From Actinomadura xylanilytica (GTDB taxonomy: Bacteria; Actinomycetota; Actinomycetes; Streptosporangiales; Streptosporangiaceae): a stretch of 64,000 bases of DNA. The notes under the pieces were generated by a model. It was not told the DNA's origin. It saw nothing but the letters and a program-made list of their open reading frames with translations, and made no database searches. Made by a program: the position numbers and the translations under genes. The first letter of the stretch is position 1. Each line of letters opens with the position of its first letter. Shown here one piece after another: positions 24,003-32,420 of this stretch. The stretch lies in the NCBI RefSeq assembly GCF_030283145.1, contig NZ_JASNWE010000005.1, positions 620,001-684,000 of the forward strand, given 5' to 3'.

Positions 24003-25664
24003 ATGGCCCGTGATCCCCTCGCGTCCGTGTCCGGCATCGCGACGCCCCAGTCGCGCCCGATCCCCGGGCGCGAGGCCGACCAGGTCCGCAACAACGCCGG
24101 CGGCTACGGGTTCTCCAAGGACCTGTGGACCCGTCTGGAGGACTTCCTGATCCTCGGCACGACCGGCGGCACCTACTACGTCGGGCAGGACCGTCTCACC
24201 GCCGACAACGCCCGGGTCGTGTTCGACGCCGTTCAGGCCGACGGTGTCCGGGTCGTGCGGCTGCTGACGGAGATCTCCACGGCCAGGCCGCCGCGGGCGC
24301 CGAAGAACCGGCCGGCGCTGTTCGCGCTCGCCGCCGCCGCGGCGCGCGGTGACGCGGGCACCAAGCAGGCGGTGAAGGCGTCGCTGGCCCAGGTCGCCCG
24401 GACCACCGATCATCTCGCGTCGTTCTTCGGCTACTTCAAGAACCTCGGCGGCAAGCCGAGCGCCGAGGGCACCTCACCCGTGGTCGGCCGCGCGATGCGC
24501 ACCGCGCTGGGGTCGTGGTTCCTGGCCGGGGAGGTGAACCAGGTGGCGTGGCGGGTGTGCAAGGCGCGGCAGCGCACGACCCCGTCCGGCGAGGCGATGG
24601 CACTGCGGGACGTGCTGCGGATCGCGCACCCCAAGGCCGACGGCCCGGAGCGGCGCGCCCTGTTCGGCTGGATCGCCGGCAACGTGAGCGACGCCGACGC
24701 CCGCGGGCTCGTGCCGGCGATCGACGACTTCCTGATCGCGCAGGCGGCCACCGCCCCGGCGGACGCGATTCGCGTAGTGGGCGAACGGCGAGTGCCGTGG
24801 GAGTTCCTCCCGGACGCCGCGCTGAAGGACCCGGAGGTGTGGGACTCGCTCGTCGACACGATCGGGATGACGGCCCTGATCAGGAACCTGGCGCGGATGA
24901 CGCGGCTCGGGACGCTCAAGCCGGCGGGCGACGCGACGCGGCGTGCCGCGGCGCGCCTCACCGACGCCGGGGCGCTCTCGAGGGCGCGGGTCCATCCGAT
25001 GGACCTGTTCCTGGCGCTGCGGGTCTACCAGGCCGGTCAGGCTCAGCCGAACATGAACGCCGCCGTGCAGCGGTGGGCTCCCGTCCCCGCGATCGCCGAC
25101 GCTCTGGAGGGTGCGTACGAGCTGTCGTTCGGGCACATCGAGCCGTCCGGCCGCAAGCTCCTGGTCGCCGTGGACTCGTCCGGTTCGATGGGGTGGAGCC
25201 GGCTCTTCTCGGGCGGGACCCCGCTGGGCACCTGCTACGAGGTCGGCAACGCGATGGCCGTCATCCTCAACCGGATCGAGGGCGCGAACTGTCACGTCAT
25301 CGACGTCGACACCGGCATGCACCCGTCGAAGGTGACGGCCCGCACGAACCTGCGTGAGATCCGGTCCTGGCATCCGTCGGGCGGTGGCACGGACCTCGCG
25401 ATCCCGTTCCAGTGGGCCGAGCGTGAGCGCCTGGACGTGGACGGGGTCGTGGTGTTCACCGACAACGAGACGTGGGCGGGGTCGTCGCACCCGACGCAGG
25501 CCCTGGCCTCCTACCGGGCCGGGGTCAACCCGCAGACCCGGGTGATCATGGCGGCGCTGGCCGCGAACGGTCACAGCGTCGGCGACCCCGGCGACCCCGG
25601 CGTGCTGAACATGGCCGGGATCGACGGGTCCCTGCCGACCGTGGTGAACGGCTTCATCCGCTGA
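24003..25664 (+). CDS. rsr: Ro60 orthologue (TROVE domain, vWA domain)
   Basis: A 553-residue Ro60/Rsr protein: an RNA-binding ring of HEAT-like helices (TROVE, residues about 25-370, with NNAGGYGFSKDLWTRLEDF and the FLILGTTGGTYYVG motif) followed by a von Willebrand A domain. The MIDAS is intact: DSSGS at about residues 391-395, the later Thr in GGGTDLA and VVFTDNETW. Bacterial Ro60 binds Y RNAs and, through them, ribonucleases such as PNPase, and helps in rRNA maturation and stress survival. ATG at 24003 has GACGGAGG upstream. Two candidate Y RNA genes lie immediately upstream on the same strand and may share its transcript. No rtcB/rtcA genes are nearby. Confidence 0.95.
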   Translation: MARDPLASVSGIATPQSRPIPGREADQVRNNAGGYGFSKDLWTRLEDFLILGTTGGTYYVGQDRLTADNARVVFDAVQADGVRVVRLLTEISTARPPRAPKNRPALFALAAAAARGDAGTKQAVKASLAQVARTTDHLASFFGYFKNLGGKPSAEGTSPVVGRAMRTALGSWFLAGEVNQVAWRVCKARQRTTPSGEAMALRDVLRIAHPKADGPERRALFGWIAGNVSDADARGLVPAIDDFLIAQAATAPADAIRVVGERRVPWEFLPDAALKDPEVWDSLVDTIGMTALIRNLARMTRLGTLKPAGDATRRAAARLTDAGALSRARVHPMDLFLALRVYQAGQAQPNMNAAVQRWAPVPAIADALEGAYELSFGHIEPSGRKLLVAVDSSGSMGWSRLFSGGTPLGTCYEVGNAMAVILNRIEGANCHVIDVDTGMHPSKVTARTNLREIRSWHPSGGGTDLAIPFQWAERERLDVDGVVVFTDNETWAGSSHPTQALASYRAGVNPQTRVIMAALAANGHSVGDPGDPGVLNMAGIDGSLPTVVNGFIR

Positions 25665-25718
25665 TCACCGGATGGTCGGCTCGACGCTCCGGCCGTCCTC
25701 GGGGAACTCCCCGTCCAT
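25665..25718 (-). CDS. 17-codon open frame with strong ribosome binding site
   Basis: Encodes a 17-residue acidic peptide (MDGEFPEDGRSVEPTIR) from ATG at 25718. GAGGAGG lies eight bases upstream, a better site than that of the neighbouring DUF2252 gene, whose stop is 14 bases before this start. Its TGA abuts the rsr stop with no gap. It may be a real micro-protein or a chance frame. Confidence 0.25.
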   Translation of the reverse strand: MDGEFPEDGRSVEPTIR

Positions 25719-25732
25719 GAATGCCTCCTCGG

Positions 25733-27064
25733 TTAGAGGCCGGGGATCTGGCCGTTGCGGAAGGCGTCGACGAAATAGCGGTGGTCGTCGCGCGCCACCG
25801 CGGCGTATTCCATGCCGAAGGCCACCATGGCGTCGACGAAGGAGCTCTCGTCCGGTCCGATCGCGGCGCTGATGGCGTCCTCGACCTGGAAGCCGACCAG
25901 GGTGTGGTCGGAGTCGCTGTCGGACACGCAGTGCACCTTGGCGGTGGCGCGGCCGAGGTCGTCCAGGATCGAGAGCATCTCCTCGGGCTCGGTGAGGCCC
26001 GACCAGTCGAGGTCCTCCTCGTAGGGCGAGAGCTCCTGCACGACGAAGCCGACGCCGTCGATCTGGGTGTGGCCGAGCCAGGGGTCGGTGTTGGCCTGGA
26101 GCGCGCGGCGGGAGACGGCGGTGCGGTGGCCGTGGTGCTGGAAGTAGTCGCGGATCCGGGCGTCGTCGACGATCCGGCTCGGCGCGGCCACGTTGCCCTG
26201 CTTCATCGACAGGACGACGTCGTTCTCCAGCGCCTGGCTGTGCCCCTCGACCAGCAGGTTGTAGGCCGACAGCCCGGCCGAGCCGATGCCGAACCCCGAG
26301 GCGCCGACGATGTCCTTGACCTCGTAGGTGAGGCTGCCGAACCGCTTCTCGTGCGGGATGGTGGTCAGGTAGTCGCGGTAGGCGGCCTCGACCTTGGCGC
26401 GCTCGTCGGCGCCGAGGCGCCGCACGCCGGCGCGGTCGCGGAACCGCCGCTCGTGCCGGTCGACCAGCGTCATCTCGTCCAGCAGCCCGACGCGGGTCGA
26501 GGAGAGCGCGGCGACCAGCACGCCGCGCACGTGCCCGTCGGCGGTGTCGAGGGTCAGCGCGAACTCGTGGTCGTCGTCGTTGGCCGCGAAGTGCCGGACC
26601 TGGTCGACGTAGGCGCGCACGTAGGTCTCGATGAGGCGGCGGATGTCGGTGTCGGAGATCGCCTTGCTCCAGGCCAGCAGGCCGAGGCTGGCGACCAGCC
26701 GCTTGACGTCCCAGGTGAAGTGCCCGACGTAGGCCTCGTCGAAGTCGTTGACGTCGAAGACGAACACGCCGTCGTCGTTCATGTAGGTGCCGAAGTTCTG
26801 CGCGTGCAGGTCGCCCTGGATCCACACCCGGGCGGTGCGCTCGTCGGCCCACGGGTCCTCGTCGCCGGCGATGTCGGCGTAGAACAGGCAGGCGCTGCCC
26901 CGGTAGAAGGCGAACGGGTCCGAGGCCATCTTGCGGAACCGGCGGCGGAACTCGGCGGGGCTGCGCTCCATCAGGCCCGAGAACGCGCCGACGAGCACGT
27001 CCACGATCTGGGCCTGCCGCTCTCGGGGGTCCCGCCGCCGCAGGTCCTCGGTGATGCTCGCCAT
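25733..27064 (-). CDS. DUF2252 family protein, kinase-like fold
   Basis: A 443-residue protein of the DUF2252 family, common in actinobacteria. Family blocks are FYRGSACLFYADIAG, then VWIQGDLHAQNFGTY (HxxN of phosphotransferase type) and FDVNDFDEAYVGHFTWDVKRLVASL, arranged like the catalytic and Mg-binding loops of aminoglycoside-phosphotransferase-like kinases. A substrate is not known. ATG at 27064 has GAGGGAGAG upstream. It is transcribed in the same direction as kdd but separated from it by a hairpin. Confidence 0.9.
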   Translation of the reverse strand: MASITEDLRRRDPRERQAQIVDVLVGAFSGLMERSPAEFRRRFRKMASDPFAFYRGSACLFYADIAGDEDPWADERTARVWIQGDLHAQNFGTYMNDDGVFVFDVNDFDEAYVGHFTWDVKRLVASLGLLAWSKAISDTDIRRLIETYVRAYVDQVRHFAANDDDHEFALTLDTADGHVRGVLVAALSSTRVGLLDEMTLVDRHERRFRDRAGVRRLGADERAKVEAAYRDYLTTIPHEKRFGSLTYEVKDIVGASGFGIGSAGLSAYNLLVEGHSQALENDVVLSMKQGNVAAPSRIVDDARIRDYFQHHGHRTAVSRRALQANTDPWLGHTQIDGVGFVVQELSPYEEDLDWSGLTEPEEMLSILDDLGRATAKVHCVSDSDSDHTLVGFQVEDAISAAIGPDESSFVDAMVAFGMEYAAVARDDHRYFVDAFRNGQIPGL

Positions 27065-27085
27065 CCAGTTCTCTCCCTCGATGAT

Positions 27086-27114
27086 CTGATGCGTCCGCGC
27101 CGGGGGCGCATCAG
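27086..27114 (-). terminator. Hairpin directly after kdd
   Basis: CTGATGCG (27086-27093) pairs with CGCATCAG (27107-27114), 13-base loop, ending one base before the kdd stop codon on the minus strand. Likely terminates or attenuates kdd transcription before the DUF2252 gene. Confidence 0.5.
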
Positions 27115-27115
27115 G

Positions 27116-28210
27116 TCATTGTGCCGAATCGGCGCCGTGCCGGGCGGAGAACAGCGCACGAACCCCGGGTTCGGAGCGGAGCAGGTCGAAGGCGGTCGCG
27201 GCGTGCCCGGGGACGTATCCGTTGCCGATCAGCATGGTGACGTCGGCGGCGAGCCCCTCGGCGCCGAGCGCGGCGGCGGAGAACGAGGTGGCCATCGAGA
27301 AGAACACCACGGTGCCGCCGGGCGCGGTGGCCAGGATCGCGCCGTGCTCGCAGCCGGGCACGTCCACGCACACCACGGTCACGTCGGCGGGCCCGCCGAT
27401 CGCCGCGGCGACGGCGACGGGGTCGCGGGCGTCGGCGCGGACGACGGCGTCGGCGAGCCCGGTCGCGGCCAGCCGGGCCTCCTCGTCCGCGGTGGGGACC
27501 AGGCCGATCGTGCGCGCGGCCCCGGCGCGGCGGGCGGCGGCCAGCGACAGCGACCCGCTCTTGCCCGCCGCGCCCAGCACGGCGACGACCGGGCCGGACG
27601 GGGCGGCGTCCGCGCCGTTCCGGGCGGCGGCGCGGTCGGCGACGACGCGGGCCACGACGCGGTGGGTGAGGGCGGGGGCGCCGCACACGTCCATGACCGC
27701 CAGGGCGAGCGGGACGGGCAGGTCGCCGGGCAGGACGGCGGCGATCGACCGGGCGAACAGGATGGCGTGCCCCTCGGCCGGGACCTGCTCCGACAGCCCG
27801 TCCCAGCGGGCCAGGCCGTCGGTGAGGGCCAGCGGGGTGAGGGTGAGCGACACCAGCGTGGCGATGCGGTCGCCCGGCCTGAGGCCGAGCGGGGAGTCGG
27901 GGCCGGCCTCCTCGACGACGCCGACGAGCATCCCGCCCGAGCCCGTCACGGGGTTGTGCATCTTCCCGCGCGCGGTGACGATCTCCAGCACCTCGCGGCG
28001 GATCGCCCCGGGGTCGCCGTCGTGGGCGGTGTGCAGCTGCCGGTAGGACGCCGCGTCGAGGTTGAGCCGCTCCACCCGCACCCGGACCTCGTCCGGCCCG
28101 ATCCGCGGGTCCGGGTCCAGCCGGAGCGCCGCCTGGGGCAGCACGCCCGCCGGCTCCAGCACGCGGTGCAGGCCCACCGCGGTCTCCGTCCCGGTTCGTT
28201 CCTCGATCAT
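27116..28210 (-). CDS. kdd: 3,5-diaminohexanoate dehydrogenase
   Basis: A 364-residue enzyme that oxidatively deaminates L-erythro-3,5-diaminohexanoate to 5-amino-3-oxohexanoate with NAD(P). The sequence follows Kdd: ASYRQLHTAHDGDP near residue 60, EIVTARGKMHNPVTGSGGML with the substrate-region MHNPVTGSGG, LVSLTLTPL, and a Rossmann motif VLGAAGKSGSLSL. The C-terminus carries TMLIGNGYVPGHA. The kamA gene on the other side of a 170-bp divergent region and the kamDE-kal operon 8 kb away support the assignment. ATG at 28210 is the only in-frame ATG near the conserved start. Confidence 0.93.
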   Translation of the reverse strand: MIEERTGTETAVGLHRVLEPAGVLPQAALRLDPDPRIGPDEVRVRVERLNLDAASYRQLHTAHDGDPGAIRREVLEIVTARGKMHNPVTGSGGMLVGVVEEAGPDSPLGLRPGDRIATLVSLTLTPLALTDGLARWDGLSEQVPAEGHAILFARSIAAVLPGDLPVPLALAVMDVCGAPALTHRVVARVVADRAAARNGADAAPSGPVVAVLGAAGKSGSLSLAAARRAGAARTIGLVPTADEEARLAATGLADAVVRADARDPVAVAAAIGGPADVTVVCVDVPGCEHGAILATAPGGTVVFFSMATSFSAAALGAEGLAADVTMLIGNGYVPGHAATAFDLLRSEPGVRALFSARHGADSAQ

Positions 28211-28327
28211 CTGACCATCCCCGTCCCGACTGTTGGCGTCTGTTGGCGCCCGCTTGGGTCACTCTTGAGTAACCACGGAAGATGTCCCGGGCACCACTGG
28301 TTTCGACGAAAGTCTTCCCGTAACGTC

Positions 28328-28343
28328 TGGTCTATACAAGACT
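28328..28343. promoter_or_regulatory. GntR-like site TGGTCTATACAAGACT between kdd and kamA
   Basis: Resembles GntR/DasR-type operators and the dyad in the rbpA leader (13 of 16 identical). It is flanked by a wider inverted repeat AAGTCTT...AAGACTT. A tandem CTGTTGGCG pair (28230-28248) lies nearer kdd. The 170-bp spacer must hold both divergent promoters. Confidence 0.4.
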
Positions 28344-28380
28344 TTTATGCGACCAATCGTTCCGTGAGGAGGGGTCGACG

Positions 28381-29805
28381 ATGACCACCGCCCTGCACCC
28401 CGGAGCGGGCACCGCCCGTCCCGGCCAGGCCGCAGACCAGCCCTACGCCTACCGGCGCCGGCCGCTGGAGGAGCCCGACTGGCGCCGCCTCCCGGGCTGG
28501 CGCGACGTCACGGCCGCGGAATGGGAGTCGGCCCAGTGGCAGCGCGCCCACTGCGTGAAGAACCTGCGGCAGCTCCGCGCGCTGATGGGCGACCTGCTGG
28601 ACGAGTCGTTCTACGCCGACCTGGAACGCGACCAGGCCGAGCGCGCCACGATGTCGATGCTGGTCACCCCGCAGATGCTCAACACCATGGACACCTCCTC
28701 CACCGAGGCGTTCCACGCCGACCCGGTGCGCCGCTACATGATCCCGGTGCTCACCGACCGGCGGACGGACTGGCCCTCGCACCCCTGCTCGGCGCGCGAC
28801 TCGCTGCACGAGGCCGAGATGTGGGCGGTCGAGGGCCTCACCCACCGCTACCCGACCAAGGTGCTGGCCGAGCTGCTGCCCACCTGCCCGCAGTACTGCG
28901 GGCACTGCACCCGGATGGACCTGGTCGGCAACTCGACGCCGGCGGTCGCCAAGCACAGGTTCACCGCCAAGCCCCCGGACCGGCTCGGCGCCATGCTCGA
29001 CTACCTGCGCCGCACGCCCGGCGTCCGCGACGTGGTCGTCTCCGGCGGCGACGTGGCCAACCTGCCCTGGGCGCGGCTGGAGTCGTTCGTCGGCGACCTG
29101 CTCGACATCGACAACGTCCGCGACATCCGGCTGGCCAGCAAGGCGCTGATGGGCCTGCCGCAGCACTGGTTGCAGGATGAGGTCAGGGCCGGGATGGAGC
29201 GGCTGGCCGCCAAGGCGCACGCGCGCGGCGCGCACCTGGCGATCCACACCCACGTCAACGCCGCGCAGTCGGTGACCCCGCTCGTCGCCCGCGCCGCGCG
29301 GGCGATGCTCGAGGCCGGCGTCCGCGACGTGCGCAACCAGGGGGTGCTGCTGCGCGGCGTCAACGACTCCCCCGCCGCACTGCTCGACCTGTCGTTCGCG
29401 CTGCTCGACGAGGCCGGGATCATGCCGTACTACCTGTACATGTGCGACATGATCCCCTACAGCGAGCACTGGCGGCTGGCGGTGTGGGAGGCCCAGGAGC
29501 TCCAGCACGCGATCATGGGCTACCTGCCCGGGTTCGCCACCCCGCGGATCGTGTGCGACGTCCCGTACGTGGGCAAGCGGTGGGTGCACCAGCTCGCCGA
29601 CTACGACCGCGAGCGCGGCGTCTCCTACTGGACCAAGAACTACCGCACCGGGCTGGAGGTGGGCTCGGGCGGCGGAGCGCGCGGCGCCGACCCCGACGCC
29701 CTGACCCGCCGGTACGAGTACTACGACCCGATCCACACGCTGCCCGAGGCGGGCCGGGCGTGGTGGCGGGACCGGGCGGCGGAGGAGGAGGGCGCCGCCG
29801 GGTGA
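28381..29805 (+). CDS. kamA: Lysine 2,3-aminomutase
   Basis: A 474-residue radical-SAM, PLP-dependent enzyme converting L-lysine to L-beta-lysine. The iron-sulfur cluster motif CPQYCGHC gives C169, C173 and C176; a following TRMDLVGNSTP and VVVSGGDVANL segment is typical. The PLP lysine is expected near the C-terminus, in or near DVPYVGKRWVHQLADY. The N-terminal 25 residues are extra and Pro/Ala-rich. Preceded by GAGGAGGGG. It supplies the substrate for the KamDE mutase; alternatively beta-lysine can be used in antibiotic side chains or as an osmolyte, but kdd and kal favour catabolism. Confidence 0.93.
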   Translation: MTTALHPGAGTARPGQAADQPYAYRRRPLEEPDWRRLPGWRDVTAAEWESAQWQRAHCVKNLRQLRALMGDLLDESFYADLERDQAERATMSMLVTPQMLNTMDTSSTEAFHADPVRRYMIPVLTDRRTDWPSHPCSARDSLHEAEMWAVEGLTHRYPTKVLAELLPTCPQYCGHCTRMDLVGNSTPAVAKHRFTAKPPDRLGAMLDYLRRTPGVRDVVVSGGDVANLPWARLESFVGDLLDIDNVRDIRLASKALMGLPQHWLQDEVRAGMERLAAKAHARGAHLAIHTHVNAAQSVTPLVARAARAMLEAGVRDVRNQGVLLRGVNDSPAALLDLSFALLDEAGIMPYYLYMCDMIPYSEHWRLAVWEAQELQHAIMGYLPGFATPRIVCDVPYVGKRWVHQLADYDRERGVSYWTKNYRTGLEVGSGGGARGADPDALTRRYEYYDPIHTLPEAGRAWWRDRAAEEEGAAG

Positions 29806-29848
29806 CCTGGCGGGCCGGGCCCTCCGGCGGAGGAATATCCTCACGTGG

Positions 29849-31207
29849 GTGACTTCCGACCTGATGGCCCGGTTCCCGATCGGCGCCGCCGCGACGGTCG
29901 CCTCCCTCGAGGACGACCCGCATCCGCTCCTCGCCCGGCTCCGCGCGGACGAGCCGGTGTCCTGGCTGCCCGCGCTCGACGGCTGGCTGGTGACCTCGCA
30001 CGCCCTGGCCGTCCGGGTGATGCGGGACGCCGCCGCGTTCACCGTCGACGACCCGCGCTTCTCCACCGCGCGGCTCGTCGGGCCGAGCATGCTGTCGCTG
30101 GACGGCCGGGCGCACACCCGGCACCGTGAGCCGTTCGCCCGGCCGTTCCGTCCCGCGCAGACCAGGGAGCGCTTCACCGCGTTCGTCCAGGCCGAGGTGG
30201 ACCGGCTGGTCGCCGCGCTCGCCCCGGCCGGGCGGGCCGAGCTGCGCGGCGACCTCGCGGGGCCGCTGGCCGTCGCGGTGGTCGCCGAGGCGCTCGGCCT
30301 CGAGGGGGTCGACGCCGCCACGATCCGCTCCTGGTACGGGGCGTTCGTCGACGCCGTCTCCGACCTCACCGCCGGCGGCGACGTCCCCGAGCGCGCACGG
30401 GAGGCCCACGGGCTCCTCCGAGAGGCGGTCGAGGCGGCACTGTCGGACGGACCGGAGCGAAGCGAGGACCGCCCGACAGCCCGACAGGGGTCTGGGGGTC
30501 GCCCCCCAGGGAAATCGGAGCCGGACGGACCGGAGCGAAGCGAGGACCGCCCGACAGCCCGACAGGGGTCTGGGGGTCGCCCCCCAGGGAAATCGGAGCC
30601 GGACGGACCAGAGCGAAGCGAGGACCGCGCGAGCTCGCTGCTCGCCGAGGCCGCCCACCAGGACGAGGGACTCACGGTCGCCGAGGTGGTCGCCAACGCC
30701 GCGGTGCTGATGTTCGGCGGTATCGACACCACCGAGGGCATGATCGTCAACGTGGCGCACCACCTGCTGGCGGCCCCCGGCGCGGCCGCGGCCGTCCGCG
30801 CGGAGCCCGGCCTGCTGGACGCCGCGATCGAGGAGTCGCTGCGGGTGGAGCCGTCGGCGTCGGTGGTCGACCGGTACGCCACCCGCGACACCGATCTCGG
30901 CGGTGCCCCCGTCCGCGCGGGCGACCTCGTCCGGGTGTCGATCGCGGGCGCCAACCGGGACCCGGAGGTCTTCCCCGCCCCGGACCGCTTCGACGTCCGG
31001 CGCGGCAACTCCGCCGACCACCTGGCGTTCGCGCACGGCCCGCACTTCTGCTTCGGCGCCCATCTGGCCCGGCTGGAGGCGCGCACCGCGCTGCACGCGA
31101 TCCTGGAACGGCTGCCGAACCTGCGGCTGGACCCCGCGCGGCCCGCCGCGGCGCACGGGCTGGTCTTCCGCAAGCCCCCGCACGTGCACGTCCGCTGGGA
31201 CATCTGA
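29849..31207 (+). CDS. Cytochrome P450 with inserted tandem repeat
   Basis: A 452-residue bacterial class I P450. Visible motifs: the I-helix LMFGGIDTTEG, EESLR (ExxR), and the heme loop AFAHGPHFCFGAH with Cys401 as heme ligand. Compared with usual P450s (about 390 residues) it carries about 61 extra residues at 200-260, between the G/H helices, encoded by a 78-bp repeat present 2.4 times. The insert is hydrophilic and keeps the frame open, so the protein might still fold with a disordered loop. GTG at 29849 is the start; its GGAGG is unusually far upstream. It begins 43 bases after kamA; substrate unknown. Confidence 0.85.
   Translation: MTSDLMARFPIGAAATVASLEDDPHPLLARLRADEPVSWLPALDGWLVTSHALAVRVMRDAAAFTVDDPRFSTARLVGPSMLSLDGRAHTRHREPFARPFRPAQTRERFTAFVQAEVDRLVAALAPAGRAELRGDLAGPLAVAVVAEALGLEGVDAATIRSWYGAFVDAVSDLTAGGDVPERAREAHGLLREAVEAALSDGPERSEDRPTARQGSGGRPPGKSEPDGPERSEDRPTARQGSGGRPPGKSEPDGPERSEDRASSLLAEAAHQDEGLTVAEVVANAAVLMFGGIDTTEGMIVNVAHHLLAAPGAAAAVRAEPGLLDAAIEESLRVEPSASVVDRYATRDTDLGGAPVRAGDLVRVSIAGANRDPEVFPAPDRFDVRRGNSADHLAFAHGPHFCFGAHLARLEARTALHAILERLPNLRLDPARPAAAHGLVFRKPPHVHVRWDI
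30445..30628 (+). repeat. 78-bp tandem repeat (2.4 copies) inside P450 gene
   Basis: Copies start at 30445, 30523 and 30601 (partial). The first two are identical; the third ends after 28 bases with one mismatch. Each full unit holds a palindrome GGGGG-TCG-CCCCC (about 30495-30507) and the simple GCGAAGCGAGG motif, features of intergenic REP-type repeats. Length is a multiple of three, so the frame is kept. Confidence 0.92.
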
Positions 31208-31292
31208 CCCCGCGTACCCTCCCCCGCGAGGGGGAGACTCATCGCCCGCAGCGGGGAGGCGTCCGCCGCACCACGCCGGAAGCATCGTCGGC

Positions 31293-32339
31293 ATGAGGAC
31301 GATGACGCAAGGACCCAACGCCCCGGTCCTGCCCGGCCGGCGGGCCGCCGCGCCGCCCCGGCGCCCGGCCCGCCTGTCCGGCCCACGGCTGACCGGAGTC
31401 GCACTGGGCTGGGTGGTGGCCTACGGGGCGCTGAGGATCTACTGGCGACTCGGGCACGCGCCCGGCGACCTCTCGCCCGTCGGCACCGATCTGGTCGTCC
31501 TGGACGGCTGGGACTCCGTGGGACTGTGCGCCCTCGCCCTGCCGGTGATCATCGCGCTCGGGTCCGGCCGGGCCCTGAGCCTCGACGGCACGGCCAGGCG
31601 GACGCTGCTGGTCGCCGCCGGGGGCGTCGCGATCGCCTTCGCCGCCTGCGCGGCGCTGCTGCTGCTCGACGTGATCGGGGCGATCCTGCCGGGCCTCGGC
31701 ATCGAGTTCTATCCGATCGGGGCGCTCAGCAGGTCCGCCTGCCTGGCCTCGGGCGTCCTCGTGGCGCTGGCGGCGCGCGACTACCGGCGGCGCACGCGTG
31801 CGGGCTGCGGCGCCTGCGGCGGTGCCGCCGCCCCGGGCCCGCTGGACCGCACCCCCCGCTGGGCCTACGCCGCCGCGTACTTCGCGGTCGCCGGATGCCT
31901 GGTGCGGATCGCCGCCCAGGCCGCCGTCGGATTCGGGCAGAACCCGATGTCCTCCGGCGTCTCGGCCGTCCTGTTCGAGGTCGGGTTCGTGCTCGGCGGG
32001 AGCGTGCTGCCGCTGGCCCTCGTGCACTCCTGGGGACGGACGTGGCCGCGCTGGACGCCCCGCGCGGCCGGGCGCCGGATCCCGCGCCGGCTGGTGCTGT
32101 GGCCCGGGGCCGGGATCTCCGGCGCGCTGGTCCTCTACTTCGGTCTCATGCTGCTCCAGATGTTCTGGGAGCGACTGAACGGCCGCAACCCGTTCCCGGC
32201 CACCGGCGGCCTGGACCTGCCCGAGACGTTCTTCTGGTTCGCGGTCCCTGGCTACTTCGCCTGGGGCGCCGGGATGGCCGTCGCGGCGGTCGCCTACGCC
32301 CGCCGCACCCGCACCGCCTGCCGGACCTGCGGGCACTGA
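31293..32339 (+). CDS. Eight-helix membrane protein with two Cys-x2-Cys ended halves
   Basis: A 348-residue protein with about eight predicted helices. It looks like an internal duplication: helices 1-4 (residues 32-165) end in RRTRAGCGACG, and helices 5-8 (residues 185-340) end in RRTRTACRTCGH at the very C-terminus. Each half thus closes with the same cytoplasmic Arg-rich, Cys-x2-Cys motif, which together could hold a zinc or disulfide. The basic N-terminus (residues 10-30) is Pro/Arg rich. I do not recognise the family; similar eight-helix hypothetical proteins occur in actinobacteria. ATG at 31293 is used. Confidence 0.65.
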   Translation: MRTMTQGPNAPVLPGRRAAAPPRRPARLSGPRLTGVALGWVVAYGALRIYWRLGHAPGDLSPVGTDLVVLDGWDSVGLCALALPVIIALGSGRALSLDGTARRTLLVAAGGVAIAFAACAALLLLDVIGAILPGLGIEFYPIGALSRSACLASGVLVALAARDYRRRTRAGCGACGGAAAPGPLDRTPRWAYAAAYFAVAGCLVRIAAQAAVGFGQNPMSSGVSAVLFEVGFVLGGSVLPLALVHSWGRTWPRWTPRAAGRRIPRRLVLWPGAGISGALVLYFGLMLLQMFWERLNGRNPFPATGGLDLPETFFWFAVPGYFAWGAGMAVAAVAYARRTRTACRTCGH

Positions 32340-32420
32340 GCCGCCGGACTGCGCCGCCGGGAGGCCGCCGGCCTCGGCGGAGCCCGCCGTCCGGAGCCGG
32401 CTCTGTGGGAACATCTGCGC

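Noticed and set aside
30445..30628. Assembly artefact in the P450 gene
   Set aside because: Cannot be excluded from sequence alone, but the partial third copy with a mismatch argues for a real repeat.
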